From assembly GCF_048771995.1 (NCBI RefSeq), contig NC_133037.1:191001-255000 (forward strand): a stretch of 64,000 nt of DNA, read 5' to 3'. The first letter of the stretch is position 1; every line of letters starts with the position of its first letter. Of this stretch, positions 36,788-52,400 are shown piece after piece. The translations under genes were made by a program, and so were the position numbers. This stretch comes from Taeniopygia guttata. Its lineage: Eukaryota > Chordata > Aves > Passeriformes > Estrildidae. Under the pieces are notes generated by a model, which was given only the letters and a program-made list of their open reading frames with translations, was not told the origin of the DNA and ran no database searches.

Positions 36788-39700
36788 GCTCTCAGAGAAG
36801 TGTGTTCTGAATGCATTTTAAGATTCACACAGTTATCTGCTGGCCTCTATATATCCATACTTGGCTCCCAGAAACTGTTATTTTCCCATTCTCTGAAGAG
36901 ATTATGTTGAACTTTATGTGACTCAGCATAAAGAAAAGGAGGTTTTCTTTGCTTAACAAAACTAAGATTGTTTGTCCTCTATTAAGCAAGTGTTTTGGAG
37001 TAAAAGCAGGAGATAGGTAATTAATTAGGGTAGGGAAGAAAGACAATGGCAAAAATGTAATGGATTATATTTAAATAAGTGTATACCATGCAGTCTTATT
37101 CTGAATGACACTATACACGTTCTGGCTCACAGTTCCATATTTTTTTTGCATAGGCTTCCACAAAAAGTATTTTAGAATATGACATGCATAGCATTAAATA
37201 TTAACACATGTTTATGTTGCTGCTATGTGCTTTAAAAAGCGTAACTGGAAATAAGACTCCCTGTCTTTAACCTGTCTGTCTACTTAAGATACCACTCCAC
37301 ACAATACTGCTCATACAGGGAGGACAACTGCTTGCCATTTCCTAGGTGCAGTAACTCCATAAGGTCTCTCAGGTATGACACCTGAGTTTAAACAGTTACT
37401 GTATTGCCCTATAAATGAAAGTGACCATTGATGAAATGGGAAACTGCCTGGTTTCATTCTCCTTAAAATCTGCTTCTTGACACTTTTGAGCTTAGTTTTA
37501 GAGAACATGGGTGAAGTACTGTGTTATAATTACATCTCCATGCAAAGCTCTCAGCAGGTGCAAAATTATTTTCACAGGGCAATGCCTAGGACATCCAGTC
37601 TGGCCAGCTTTTCCTCTTTACTCAGACTTATTTTATTTTGGACTCATTTAGTAGAGTTGTAATGCTTTGTTTAAAGGAAGAAACTTAAAAATCAGCACCT
37701 CAAAGAGTCAGGGTTTTTAATGAAAAATGTCCATTTTCTATTTCTCAGCTGGAAAACTTTATGATTTTAATATGATATCCTTCCTTTTAGAGTTCTGGTT
37801 TGCTTTTTTCCAGCTACTTTTTTTTTTCAGTTTCATTTTCCCTACAGGTGATTTTTCTTAAAAGATTTCTGGAGGTTTGCTTATAAGTGTAAATGTTCTT
37901 TCCTCCCCCTCACTGCGCAATTACTCATGGCACTGAGATGAATTCATGGATAGGAAGGAGAGTTTGTTTTCTCAAACTCCAGAGAGAGTGTCCCAGGCTA
38001 TACTTTTTTTGTCTTGTCACAAATGCATTGACTCCCCAGACTTGCCCAGAGCTTATGTCAACACGGTTTGGGAGGGTTTGTCTCCCAATCCACATCTATG
38101 TCTCTGGTCAGTTCTAGAATTGCACAGAAATGTTGAAATAACACATTGCATACCTAAGTACAGCATTTCACCATCACTGTGATCCTCAATCCTTTGTCCA
38201 ACTGCTGTATTTTATCACAGGTGCATCAAGTCCCTTGATCTTTTGTATCAGCTCTGTTGAGGAAGTTACTGAATTTTTTTTAAACATTCTCAAGGGCATG
38301 CCAGCTTCTCAAGGGGCTTCTACATGAAGAAACTGGGAGGCAGACAACTCCTCCAAACCAGAGTCAGACCCATACATGTGATCTGTGAGGAGTGAGGTCT
38401 GTGTTGCTTCCCTCACCAGCTTGCATGTTGTGTGTGTTGCTGTCTGCAGTCACTCACCACGTGTCACCAGGATCCTGGTGCCTCCACTTGTGCTGAGCAC
38501 TTGTCCAGCTCAGTGTTGGTGTTCATAGCAATGGAGCTTTTGCATTGGTGCTGTCATTGGGCACAGAGTTTGTCCCTAAAAAGATCTCAAAGGGGAATAA
38601 TGAGAAAATCTGCTGCTAACCCTAGTCTCATCTCTGTTTCAAAAAATATAGACATTCGTGTTTTGTGCAGTTAGTCAGCCATGACATCATGAAGTCAGGA
38701 AGAAAGTTCTCCTTGACAGTTTTGAATTTCTACATCTTACTTTGCCTTGAAGTACATTGCTCATTTTTAGTATGGTCATCCCTCCAGGAATCCTGAAATA
38801 TAGAAGTTGTTATGGGAACTGCTTTTCTTTACCTATAGGAATAAAGAATACTCTTGTTTGGAATTAATGGCTCATTGCATTTCTTACCAATTTCACTAGG
38901 AGATGCTGAATTTTAAGTGGTTTGCCCTTTGTCACAGATCCGTAGTTTTAGAGTTAGGAATGAGACCAGAATCTGTTCACTTAGCCTTCCTTTATTGAAA
39001 ACAGATTTGCTTTCTGGTAGAACCCCACAAGACACACATCTTTCTCATTTAAAAGGTTACCTACATGGCATTACTTCTGTGTGCAAGAATGAGAGAAATA
39101 CCTCCACTGACTACTTAAAGCATTCCAATAATTTTTATTAAAAAATAAAAATAAAACTGTCACTAGGACTATAGTTTTGATCTCCTCATCTCTTTAAATA
39201 ACTTTATCCTCTTGGATATTTCCTGAAATGTATTTCTTGCAATGACTGCAAATCTAACCTGTTCTATCTGAACTTCCTCTTGGTAACAGTGCTGTGAATT
39301 AGGAATGGCTTCTTTGCCAACAGAAATGAGAGCCAAATCAGCTCTTTTGTTTTCTCTGGAAAATGAAAAGCACAGTTTGTTTATATTACTCCTCCCAGTT
39401 TGTTCCTTGATTGAACTACTCAGGGAGAAAATAAGGGAGATGGATTTCAGTAATAGGTGGACAACTCTCTCTTTCTATGTGATCTTGTTAACATGATCCT
39501 TCCTGCATAAGAACAGGTAAATAGTTTGCCCTGGAGGAGGATGTATTGTATTTTTGTGAGAAGTATAATTCCAACTTTTCTCCATTTTGATTTTAATGAC
39601 AGCAGAGTGCCAAAGAGTGTACAGCCACAATGATCTTTAGATGGTTTATTATTAGACCCATAATATAGTTTTACAAGAGAGGCAAGTCTTCAGGAGTACA

Positions 39701-41262
39701 AACCTTTCTTAGGCCTGAAGAAATGCATTCATATGTGAAAGTTTGTCTCTCCTCTTAGAACTAAGAAAGGACTTGTGATCTCCCAGAACTGTCAGCTTTT
39801 CATGGCAATAGATGTCACTACAAAAGAAGATATTATACCTAATCTACAAACCTTGTATTAAATAATAATCATTACCGGAGGCAGGGTTCCAAGCAACTTC
39901 TATCTGCTAGTCCCCAAAATTCATTTGCTAAGTAAATGGACCTAGACAGTACTGAGTGGATGTAGTGACAAGTGAAGGAAGTTTTTGAAATGCAGCCTAC
40001 TGTGGTCACCACCAGTATTAGCAAAAGTGATCCCTCTGTGTAGACATTCCCAGCCAGGGGGGCTCCACTGTGGGCAGCAGATCAGCTTATCATAGCCTAG
40101 CTGGTTTTGCTGTGAGTCATCACAAAACCAAAACTTGAGGAATAATAAGGACATCTTTCCTATTCATTTTCATTAGCTGTGAATAAAAAGAAGGTAACTC
40201 ATCTATCATGCTCTGTTTCTTCCAGCACTGAGCCCCCACCACAGTACTCTTGTGTGTACTGCAAGACTGTAGTGGTAAACGCTTGGTTGTGATGTGAGCT
40301 CTGAGACCTTCTGGGGGGAGCTTTAGTTAGAGCCAGGTGAAGGAATTGGCCTGGAGAATCTGATGAAATTATTAGGAGCTTTGTTGGGTGATGTTGTATG
40401 GCACTTGAAGCATGACCTGAACATGGTAAGGATGTGTAAAGGATTCCTTTTAAAGGCTGCTAACCTTCAATTGACACCTCCTTCTCAAAAATTCCAGAAA
40501 TGGCAAAACCTTCTGCTCTGACTGTAAAGCTCAGACTTTCATAGTTTTGCAAACAAAAGTGTTGAAGCCTAATTTTTTGAATTCATTGAAACTAATAGAA
40601 AACCCTTTGAGGAAACTTAATATATGGAGAGATTAGGCCTTCTATTTTAAATAATGAGTAGGATGAGTATTGAAGGAGATTGAGAACATTCATTTCTTTG
40701 TGAGGAAGCCCTTAATAGAATTACTGAGTGAATTCGACATGGAACACATACGCAGCTCCCCTCATCAATTTCAATCAAAAAAGGGAACTATTCTTGCCAA
40801 AAGGTCTATAAATAACATGTTGCTTGTCTTGGCTAAATAGTTTTATTGTTCCATGAGGAAGCAAACCCAAAGCATTATGACATTAATGCCACATATTGGT
40901 TTACTGACAGATTTTTCAATATTAAACAGCATATTATGCAGCCAAAACTTGACAGGCTTAATTGTATGCTTGAGAGTCAGACTAACTCACAGTTTATTCT
41001 TTCTGGAATGGTGGCAGTTTGGAATTAAAGATCTCGATAGATTCACTGTAGTGTTTCTTTATTTTGTAATTATCTCCACAATGTTTATGCAGGATCATTT
41101 CTATAGTTTTCTAGTCAAGTGAACCCTGTGATTTGGGAAGAAAATTGCCATCATCAGAAAGAATATGTCTGTGCCCTTATTCTTGTTTCAGGCACAGTCC
41201 AGGATCTTTCAAAACAAACAATGTCACTAAATGAAACAAGCATGGCTCTATACCTCCAAGCA

Positions 41263-41315
41263 CAAAAAAAAAACCCAAAAAAACCCAAAAAAAAACCCCA
41301 AAAAAACCAACAAAC
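41263..41315. repeat. A-rich low-complexity tract (A runs split by CCC)
   Basis: Runs of 7 to 10 A are separated by short C runs. This could be a degenerated poly(A) tail or simple expansion; no retroposon body was recognised upstream. Confidence 0.8.
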
Positions 41316-44300
41316 TTCCAGCTGCCCAGCCTGATGTTTTTTCACGGCTGCTGATGACAAGACTCAAGATCTTGTTCACTTTCAATGGTCATTAGACAAA
41401 GCAAATTTACGGCTCAGTTCACCTTGCCAAAATACTATGTTTGAACTGGGGCAAGTTTCATCATATAGCAGGAATAGATTTGGGGAAATTTGATTTGGAT
41501 TGATAGAAACTCACTGCTAAGACATACTAATTATGACAGAGAAGCCATAATTGGGTGAGAAGAGGCAGAAATTTGTGAGGTAGTGTTGCTACAAGATTTA
41601 GTGTTTGGCACCGAGTGTTTAAAATTGCTGGTTTGGCTTTTGAAGTCCACAATCCTCAGCTTGCAGCCAGTGCTTCTGTCCAGTTCACTAGGAGCAATCA
41701 GCACAGAGCATATTTGGATAGTCTGCCTGCCAGTCCTGGCTGGTTCAGTTATGAGATGCGAGGCTCCAAAGTTCCTGAAGGCTTGACACACATGATGCAT
41801 GCCCAGTGACTGGGAATCAAAGAGCACAAATAAGAAGAGCATGTAAAAGCAGAATGAATAGTTCCAGAATTTTGTCCCATGTGTCTCACTCTAGAACATC
41901 ATCCTCTCAAAATTTAGATATTTCTATACCAGCTTTTAAAATTAAAGAAGTGTATATCTTATTGTTGCTTTTGGCTGTTGTAAAAGACAGCTGTTCATTT
42001 GTATAAATTATTCTGTAAAGTGACCTCAAGCCTGGCTTTAAGGATGCAGCACAAATGTGATTTACCATTAACTTTTCTATGTTGATCTGCTAAGAAAGGG
42101 AAATGGGCCTGTGGCAGGACCACCTCAGCAAGGCAGATGTGTTTGTGCCTACCTATACTCAACACCTAAGAAAGCTCTTCTACTGGAGGAACATCCTGGA
42201 ATCAGATATAGAGAGGAATTTTGAATAGGAATCTGGTTTAACTAACAAAGTTAACTTCTGGTACCAGTCATGTCAGCTGATCTGGTTGAAATAGGTAACA
42301 GTTCAGGTATTGCTTCTCTTCCTCAGGTGTTCCTGTCTGCCTGTGATGATGAATGTGTGTTATGCTGCATTTTACTAACGAAGTGTTCCTCTCTTTTTTT
42401 CTAGTACCTTTGTCTTTCTTAATATTAAGAAAGTTATTAAGTTATTTGGTCTACTCATTTTGTGAGGGCTTAAATTTGCTGACTGTGTTCCTGTAGTAAG
42501 ATTAGACATTTTATCTTTTCAGCTACTGATTTTAAGAGTCCTGTAGCACAGCAACAGTGAAGATCACAATCCTGTTGTGGTAAGTACTATGGTGAAGTAA
42601 AATCTGAAACTTGTCTTCCCAAGAGAGTTAGAATGAAATCTAGATGCATATGCATACACCTCTGTCTGCACCTACACCTATCATACATCTACACTTGCAC
42701 CTGGAAATGTATGAAATGATGAAACAAGAGGTGGAGTAATCATGTCAGTTGCGTTGGCCATAAATATGGTATTTCAAAAGTTTGGGTAGCTGTAAATCAG
42801 CACCAAGCTAATCAGGACCAGGTTACAGCTGATTTGTGAGCTTTGCTGCAGTGCTGTAAAAGGATGTGAAAGAAAGAAGACTGTAATTTTATCCTGGCAT
42901 GGATTTCTCCCTTGTGTAAGAAAAGGCTTATAAGAAAGATGTCACTTACGTTATCAGAAGGATGAAGACGTGCAGGTTTTTCTGTCTGATTCTAGCACAG
43001 GCCATTTACAGGAAGGTCTTAGCAAATATTAATGATACAGTTTACTGTTTGTGGTATTGTCCATTAGTCCCACTGTGTTTGCAGGGCACATGGCTACAGG
43101 AATTTTTATTCCTGTCACTTGGAATCATTACTAATGATACCAGTGAAACTGGAAGCTTTTATGTAGAATCCAAGCCTTCACTCTAGCAAATATATGGATT
43201 TATGGCACCAGAGGTGTGGCTGGAAGCCAACTGGGAAGTGCTACTGCCTGTACTTGACTAACCACAGAAGCCACCAGAGATCTGATATGCTTCCATGCGT
43301 GCCTTGTGCAGAGCACAGTAGGTTGGGAGTCCTTTCTTTGGTGGATTGTGTGAATTACCTGGTTAATATGAAGGAAGTTCATGGAGTACTCAGTATAGAA
43401 CTGCTCCCTTGCCCATCGTGGAGCTTGATGTGCAGCTGAGAGGCTTGGAGGGGGAGGAAACTCTCCACAACCAGTTGCTTAAGACAATTTTCATATTGTA
43501 CTATGAGCTACATAGCAACAATGACCTTTATCTAATTTGCACTTTTATAACTTTCATAGTCATTGTAATAACAATAAACTCTTCCATGGGTGCTTAATGG
43601 GTTTGTTTACAAGCAAAGAGCATGAAGTGAGGATCAATAGGTATTCAGATGCCATTTTGGGGGCAGAGATTGTAATTATCAAACAAAAATTAGACATTGT
43701 TCTTTATGGGGCAATAAAGGCACACACGGGGTCAGTGAGGTATCTGCTGAGACTAGGAGTATTGATTTTTTAAAATGGCTTCTGTGTTCTTCTCATGGAT
43801 TTCTCTTCACATCAGTCCAGCTGGCAGGCTCTGTGCATCCCAAGGGAAGCTGAGTGAATGAACATGGAGCACTGGAGTAAAAGTTCCTTGAGTCATTTAA
43901 AACATGCTTCTGCTGAGAAGACTGTGAGGCACATAGTCTATATGCCTCTCAGGTTTTGTGTCAGTCTCTTCCCCTGAATGTCTTCACCTAAGCATGAACA
44001 TGAACAAAGATACATATAAAAGTAGCTGGAGAATGGTTTGCAGATGCAAACTACAGCATATATGTTGTATTTTTATAAGCACCATGCTGGGAGAACACAT
44101 GGCTATTTAGTTAGAATGGAGTCTGAGAACTGAGCTGATTTTACTTCGATCTCTTACATTGAATTCCTCTGTGATTGTCAGTGACTCATTGAGGCAAAAA
44201 TCCAACTGTAGTTAAAATCAGAGTCAGACTTTTCATAAATGGTAACTGGAATTAGGTAAACCTTTAAATATCTGAGTTTTGTGCTCCCTGTCCACAAATA

Positions 44301-47300
44301 AGATATAGTGATACAATAGAGTTCTGATGCTTGTGACGTGCTTTAAAAGTCATAAATCATGACAAGACAAGTAAAAATTGTTATTTATAGTTTGTTAGAG
44401 TTTTTCCTAGGGAGCAAGTAGACTTCACCAAGCCCAGTGGGCATGGCATGCAAATTATAGTAAAGAAAATGGTGAACAGAAAACTTGTGTTTAATTGGAC
44501 TCTGGTGAAGCTTTGGTGTGGTCAATTGTAACAAAACCACAATTGTATATCATACATATATTAAATATCAGCGATTTCACTGGATTCTTTCTACAAACTG
44601 CTGATGTCTTTAATAAACAGTTTTCTCCTCCAGATTTCTTTCTTTCCTTGTTGAAGCTGATATCAGATTTGAAATGTTGTATATTGACACCTAAACGGTG
44701 TGATGGAATTCTACAATGCACTCCTGGAATGGCTGGTGATAGTCTTCCTTGAATGTGGTACAAGAGAATCCAGAGTTTGGAATAACTTCTAAAGGATGAA
44801 AAAAGGACATTAATAAAAGCAATCCTTTTGTTAAATTTCTTCTGTGATGATCTATAGGTACCCTAGCAAATTCTTACACTTTAACAAAAGTAAATCACCT
44901 AGAAAAAGTGAAAAAACCCTCTTGGAAGTTGCTTTCAGGCCTGCATTTCTATGAGTGATTCAGAGATGATAATGGAAAATGCAAAGTTAAAACTTTCATA
45001 ATATTATATTTTACAGCTTTTATTCAAAAATATGACCCACTATTTTGACATTTGAAATAGTTTATCAAGACAAAGAAGCTGACAGGCTGTTTTTAAAATA
45101 CTTTCTGGATGATCCCAACAATAATCTGTGATTATTTTTGAGCTTCTACTGTTCATGTTGGGTAAATGAAGCTTAGGTTTTATTGCTTGGGCAAATTATG
45201 AAAATGCCATGGATTGCCTGATAAGTAGGTAGTGCCTTTGATCACTAGCTGTACTTACAAACATATTACCATTGTCATTTGGATAACAAATTATCCCTAA
45301 GACAACATCAGGGTAATCCAACTGACCTTTCACAACTTTGTGTTTTTATTGAAAAACAGTAACTCCATCTTCGCTAGAATCACTTTCAAATCTGCTTGAG
45401 GCTGGGTACAGAGCAAAGCAGTTGCATGGGATGGAAGAAGGCATGTACTAGTTTTCTTTACTTTAAGGTACATAGCATTGGTCAATACAGCCTGTAATGA
45501 GGAACTGGAAATCACTCCTAGATGAATGCTAAGTTAAGGATACCTCCATCTGTGAGTCTGTTACATAGTTCAGCTGGAACTGTGCTACATTAAGCGTTTC
45601 AAAACTCTAGCTGAAGCTTGCTTCTATCAGCAATGGTCTGGCTGCTCTTTAGCACAGTGCAATGAAAAGAATCTGGAAACTTCAGCCTAGCAAATCACCC
45701 TATCCTTAGTTCTGAATGCCTCTCTGATGGGCAGGAGGAGCTCTGACCTATTTAAGCACAAGATCTTCACAGAATTCTGGAAAATGAAAAGTTCTGTACA
45801 TCCCTTATAATTTCTGCATATGAGCACATCACCTCAGGTTCAGGATCTGACAGGTTTTCCAATAGTAAAAACATTTTTGAAGGCTCCTGCATCAAGACTG
45901 GTGTAAGACCTTGTGTAAATTGAAGAACAGAGATAATCTTGCAGAGAGCCATTTAAAAGTGTTTACATTATACATTTCTGTTTCCTGTCTCTAGTGTGAA
46001 ATGAGTGCCTAACTCAGAAAAAAAAAAAAAAAAAAATGTGTGCAAGAGTACCAAGAGAAAGTGAAATTCTCTACTTAAAGTGCTAGAACCCCAGTGTTGA
46101 TTACAGGTGATGTGGATTTTGCCTTCTAGAGGCAAAATTTAGCAACCCTCTACAGGGCCTATAACTTGTCAGTTGCTGATACCCTGAAGAGTGGGCTTTA
46201 CCTTGGTGTTAAATAGGGCATTCCATACAGCATAGGTGTAAAATGGCATCAATCCAGAGAGAAGAGTCTTGCAGGGAGTATTTTCTGACATGCAGGCTGC
46301 CTGGCACTGGCATTAACTCTGTCCCAGCCAGATCCAGTACAGCAGTGGTTGCAGAGGAGCTCTGAACTATACGTAAAAAGGGCTCTGAGTTAGCTTGATC
46401 TTTTCCTGGTTTGGATAAAGAAGCCGATTTTGCCAGTCAAGACAGGTGCAATGTACTCACTCTGTAGCAAACTTAAATTGCAAGGATTAAAAGTCCTTTT
46501 CAGCCTCAGGTAGCTACAGATGATTTAATTACAGGGTTAGTGATCTACAGTAGTAGAGAGTTTGGGGACCTTATGAGGTAAAACAGTATCTGATTACAAG
46601 TAAATCATGGTTTATTTGGACTTCTGCTTCAGCATATGGACTCCAAGGGGATATAGTCTGGACCTCCCTACTTAAAAATTTAGCAGACTACAAGTTCTGC
46701 AGACTACCAGTCATGTTACCACTAACTTCTGTTCTTAGAATTCTCAGCTGCCTGACAAATTGACAACACAAAAAATTAAAAGCAATGTAATGACAGTTAA
46801 TTTACAGTTAAGTAATGACATTTTCAAAGGGGCATCTTTCCCATTTAAACACAAATGAAGTAACCAGGTTTGCTTATGTAGTTCTTGTCTTGGTTGCTTT
46901 GGTCCTTTGAAGATCTGACAACGTATGGAACAGTGGCAGCTACTATGTACCAGGTACTGTCCTCTTTTTCTGTCTGTGAGAGCAGAAGAATAGCCCTACT
47001 ATAGCATGTGAATCAACTTCAACCTTTGAAATTGTATAGTGGTAGAGTAAGTTTGTGATTGTAGCAGAATTTAAGTGCTATCTCCTAGGAACCCAAGTGA
47101 AAAGATTAAGTTAAATGAGTGATATTGTGTCATCTTACTTGATATTGCCAGAGGTTGCTAAAAGGTCTTTGCTTATTTAATGTTTATCTACTTCAGAAAA
47201 TATATTGATGTCCAAGCCAGATTAAGGAAACCTAGTCTGACTGTGAGAGTGGGGGTAGCAGCTGCGAAGGGGTCTCAGTCCCAGCTCAGGTGGAGCAAGT

Positions 47301-49359
47301 GTAAATGCCAGAGTGGCTCCTGGATGGTCAGACAGGGAAGTTTCCTTAACACTGCTCAGAGGGTTGTACCTGCAGGTACTGCTGTACTGTTCACAGCCCA
47401 GAATCAAAGGGGAGCCATAGCCATCCTATTATCATTAATTGGTATAAAGGAATATTGTCCTTGTGTTATTGAATTTTCAGCATCCAAATGATGATGGAAA
47501 TTTTCCAACCAGATGTGTTTTCTCCAGGATCCTTGCAGATGTTTCTAATTAATGTGACTGTGCCTGAACAACTTTGTCTCAATTCCGTGGTAATTCTCCT
47601 GGTACTCAGGACTGTAAGAGTTTAGCCTTGACTTGTTCAAACTTGTATTTTTCTTATTCCAGTAATATTAACACAAGCTCTGTAGTCTGTCTAGCAATGG
47701 GAACAGAGCACAAATAACAAACAGTTTGTGTTTTTAAAGAGACTTACATATCCAACTATGGAAAAACAATCAATGACCATTTAGGTGCTTCTGACTGAAC
47801 AAGATGTCTTTAAATTAAGTCTCACATCTCATATGAGACTCAGAAACAAGAACACTCTGACTTCCTAATTTAGCCACCGAAGAGCAAAGAAAGAAGTTTG
47901 AGTTGTTTGGCCAGGTGACATGTATGCTTCCACCAGGGGTCTTCAGCAGGGGAGCCTTTTTCCTTTGGGCATCTGTCACAGGGAAAAAACTGCCTTTAGG
48001 GGAGCAGAAAGACTGGGGGAAAACTAAAATACTCAACTGGTGACCCTGAAATTAAGCAGCAGTTGGTGATAATTTTCTGATATTTTTCTTCATTCAAAGA
48101 ACTCACTCGTTTTAGAACGAATTGGTGGTGCAAGGTTGGAGCACAGTCACGCAGCTGGAGGTACTGAGAGTAGAACTGGGGCAGCTGTGTTAGACCAGTG
48201 TAATCTGTGTCATTGTAAACCATAATCAGATCTAATTGCTCACAATCACTGAAAAGACCCTCTCATTCATCTTTCTTCCTATCCACACTGCTCCAAATTA
48301 ATGATTGCATAAATTGTAGGGACTGCTCAGCCCCAGTTGATTTATCAAGGGTCAGATGTATCAAGGGTCAAAATTTGGCACAGAGCTAGATGTTCCCATG
48401 ACAAAGACTGAAATGATACTCTGCTTTCATCCTGATGTAATAAGACCTGCCTCTCTGTGCAAGTAATTCTAGAGTGGCAAAAAATTGTGCTGTTGATCTT
48501 TGCTTATTTAGTCAAGGGTGGACATGATGTTATCTGCCTTTTTAGAAAGACCTGAACAAGCTATATGTATTAGTATTGGGAATTAAAAGCCTCTTAAATC
48601 TGCTACTTACCTGAGCTACAAAAGGGGACTTGCCAAGTTACTCTCATAATTATCAAAAAGTTAGATCTTGTCTGGAAATAGGAGCCAAAATGATTAAGAA
48701 TTCATTTGCAAAGGAAGCAAAGATTACAAACTTGTTTTCTCACACCTGCTCTCCACTTCGGCAGTACAATAAAGCAAGGCATAGTTAATGCACTTTCCCC
48801 CAAAATTATTAATGCACTCAGGGGAATATGATCAGCTGAAGCTTTGGAGATCACACTGCTATTTGCCCAATTATACCTAATGACAACACATCATTCCAAC
48901 AAAATGTGTCTATTCTTTGGTAGGTTACATTTCCTTTCAGCCTTTTACTTATTGATCCAGTACTACCTCATGCAGAACAAACTTCTTTGTTGGCAAGTCA
49001 TGTTCATGAGAACAGAAAAATCCTTTATGATACATTTTTAACATCTGACCAAGTCAGTGAGAGGAAAAGCTTCTTGTATGGAGCAAGACAAATTTTTGTG
49101 ATTTTTGTAAAACAAAGCAATAAGCCGAATGTCTGTATGGTTTGGGCTATACAGACAATTAATGTTCTGTGTTCACTATATTTTTGTGTACTTTCTGCTT
49201 TGATGTCATAAAAAATCTTAAACTATGTCTTCATTACATGGCACTTAAGAGTAAATGATCGCTTTCATCTTGTACTCCAAGTAGGTATATACTCAGTTCA
49301 TTACAGAAAATTAGATGTTTGCTTAGCAAACTGCAGCATCATGAAGCTCAAGGCATATT

Positions 49360-49455
49360 TACTTTTTTTGTTATTGTTTTTTGTTTTTTTGGTTGTTTTT
49401 TTTTTTGGGGGGGGGGTCTGGATTTTTTTGTTTGGTGTTCTTTTTTTTTTTCTGT
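49360..49455. repeat. T-rich low-complexity tract with G10 run
   Basis: T runs interrupted by single G, including a run of ten G at 49407-49416. This is low-complexity sequence with no sign of coding. Confidence 0.85.
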
Positions 49456-52400
49456 GGAAGTGGAAGGGCTTGAAGAAAGCTGGTGAAATGATGTATCCCT
49501 AACTAAAACACTTAAATCATTTTTGTGTCTGCTGTGAGCATTCATGACAACAAGTACAAGCTGATGAGTAAGGGCAGGGTTGGATTCTGATTGCTCTTAC
49601 AAATTGTCTCTCTAGTTACTTTTTTAAAAGTTGTAAACTGCAACAAAAATAGATTTTTCAAATGCAGAACCATCTCATGGTAGCTCACTGCCATCATTCA
49701 GCACTTTCTAGTTGGATTATTGCTGTGGTCTTCAGACCCTTTGGAGTTTAGTCTTTAAAATTTTCAACCTCATAATGATTGCTGCCCTTCCTTCCAGCAC
49801 TTCTCCTGAAGTTCTCTCTTGTATACTGGCCTCCTTCTTGTAAGGACCTCCAGTTTTGTTCTCACAAAGGTTCTTACCAGTAAATTGAGTTGTGGGAGTA
49901 TACACGGGCTTTGTATTTCCCTTGTGAAACCTGAAAGCACTGAGTCTGAGAAATGCAGCTGAGTGCACTGGTCACTTGCTTGAATCCATTTTGTCTCCCC
50001 CACAGCCTTCATTTTCTCTATGCATCCTCAGAAAGATGGCAAACCTGGTAGTTTTTACTTACAGGAAAACATGTTTTTTCTCTCACAGCATATGAAAACT
50101 GGGAGTTTATCATTCAGTGTCACAGAGAGAGAAACTCATTATGCCACCAAATCATTCCTCCCAAGCTAAGTATTGATCCTTTGTTCTTAAGTAAGCCCTG
50201 CAGTTAATCATAATCATTCTGAGACATCTCATTCCAGTGACAGGATCAATAATGTCTTTGATGGTGTCTTGCAGTGTTTTCAGTGTTTTCCTGTCATTCC
50301 TTGGGACTTCTCTGTCACCTACTGTTCTTCCCAGATCCCAGTGCAATAATCTGCTGCAGTGGTGAGAATGCTGTCATCCCCTTCCTACTCACGTAGGACT
50401 CAGCCAGGAGGATATGGATGAGGCCTCAGATGAGAGTGTTTGTAATCAATGTCCATGTGAACTCCACACTTTCCCTCACACTGAGGCTGGCAGATTCCCC
50501 CCCACCATGTCACAGCAGTCAGACCTAATGCCCATAGGATGATTGTCATGAGCCTGCCTTTGGGCAGAAATACAGAAAAATATCCAAGTTCCCCATCTCA
50601 TCCAGAGGCTCAGAGTAAAGCTGCCAGAGACCAGTGAGTCCAGGGGCTCACCGAGGGATGGAGGACCAGAAAGTGAGTGGCCACAGGGCAGGTAGGACAG
50701 GGGCCTCCTAGTGCAGCACCTGAGGGCACACCTGTGTGCAGGGCATAGGGCAGGACTGGTGATGGCAGCCGGAGTCCACCATCAAGGCAGTTTGTGGTGA
50801 CAAGGTCCAGCCATGACATCAGTGCAAGGGTCAGGATCACGTCTGGTGACAGTAACCAGGGTCACGTGGTCAAGTGATTGCCAGGCAGGTCCGTAGAGTC
50901 AAGACAGGTGATCTGGGCTTGGTAGACCTGGCCACAGCCTCTGGGCCTCTCCTGTTGATCCCGTTCAGGTGCTAAGGGAGGCCTGGCCTTTGGAGGCCGC
51001 TTCCTTGCCAGCTGTGCTACAGCGTTCGGCTCCTAGCTCTCCATACTCTACTGAGTAGCCAGCCCTTGCTGTGCCCTTTTTTAATCCTTTCTCTCCTTCT
51101 CCCATGTATGGTATTGCAGTAAAAAGCTTTACAAAAAGTATAACTAAAATTTTAAAATGCACCTTGTCCCATACTCTCTTAGTCTTCTTCACCTGAAAGC
51201 AAAGGTGCATTCTTAGATCATAGCTGGGAACCTTCAAGACATAGACCACTACTGTAAATGTAGGTGAACTTAATGGGAAGGAATGATGACGTTTGACTTA
51301 ATTTAGAAGGTTGAATTATTTTTTTATTATAACTATGCTAAAATACATTAATGTACTATATAAAAAGGAAGATACTAAAACTACATACTAACACCATCTC
51401 TAACACAACTCGTGACTCTCTTCTGAGAGTCCAGACACAGGCGGATTGGATTGGCTATCAGGCTTAAACAATCCTCACCAGAATCTAATTAAGTACTCAC
51501 TCTAGGTAAACAATTCTCTAAACACATTCCACATAGGAAAAACAAGGAGTAGAAATATAAATTGTTTTCTCTCTGTGCACCTATATGAAAAATCTTGAGA
51601 GGGAGAGAAATGTGCTTGTCACAGGCCACAATAAGATTTTGTTCTGACAGAAGGATGTCAGGTGGGAATTTGTTCTCTTAGCTGCATTATAAGCTAACAG
51701 TCTTCCTATGGTTGTAAAGTACCTCTACTTTAAGGTATGCTTTAAAATAATTGCAAGTGAATTTCTAGTATATTACTTGTCTGTAAGTCAAGAACTGAGC
51801 TTGGCCTAACAGGTTCCCACACTTTGTTCTTATGATGTGATTTTACTCCAAACTTAATTCCACACTGGTTGGTTAATTGGAGTATGTCAAAGGTAATTTT
51901 AGGTTAATGCACTGGGATTGATCTACATAATATTGCATAGTCTTTCTGCAGCAGTCTGAATAGAAGACAGTTAAGGGCTTTAAAATATGGTGCATAACTA
52001 GATGCTGACCAAGGTTCAAAGTGAGATGAACATATTGTAAAATTTGTAGAATTTAATTTTAATCCTGGATTTAAATATCCCGAATTCATGTGTCATCCAG
52101 ATCTTAAGTCAATGACCTGAATTCATCATAAAGTCCAGCATCAGTTGTTCACCTCGGGCTATGCCTTGGTTGCCTGATATTCTGTACTTCAGGGCACACA
52201 GTGCATAATGCAGTTCTTCAGCCAGTCTTACTCTCCTGTTCTCTCTCATATACACAATTAAAATGGAAGACAGGGAAGAAGCGGAAAACAAGGACCTCCT
52301 GCATTCTTGCATTTCTTTTTTTCCCAGCCTGATTTGTGCCTCCAGGCAGACTATGAAATTCAGGTCACACAGTACCGCCAAAGCTGAGCCTACCCCAGCA

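Noticed and set aside
50152-50346. A 64-codon minus-strand frame (QDTIKDIIDPVTGMRC)
   Set aside because: Chance-length frame with no start context, no splice partners and no recognised family.
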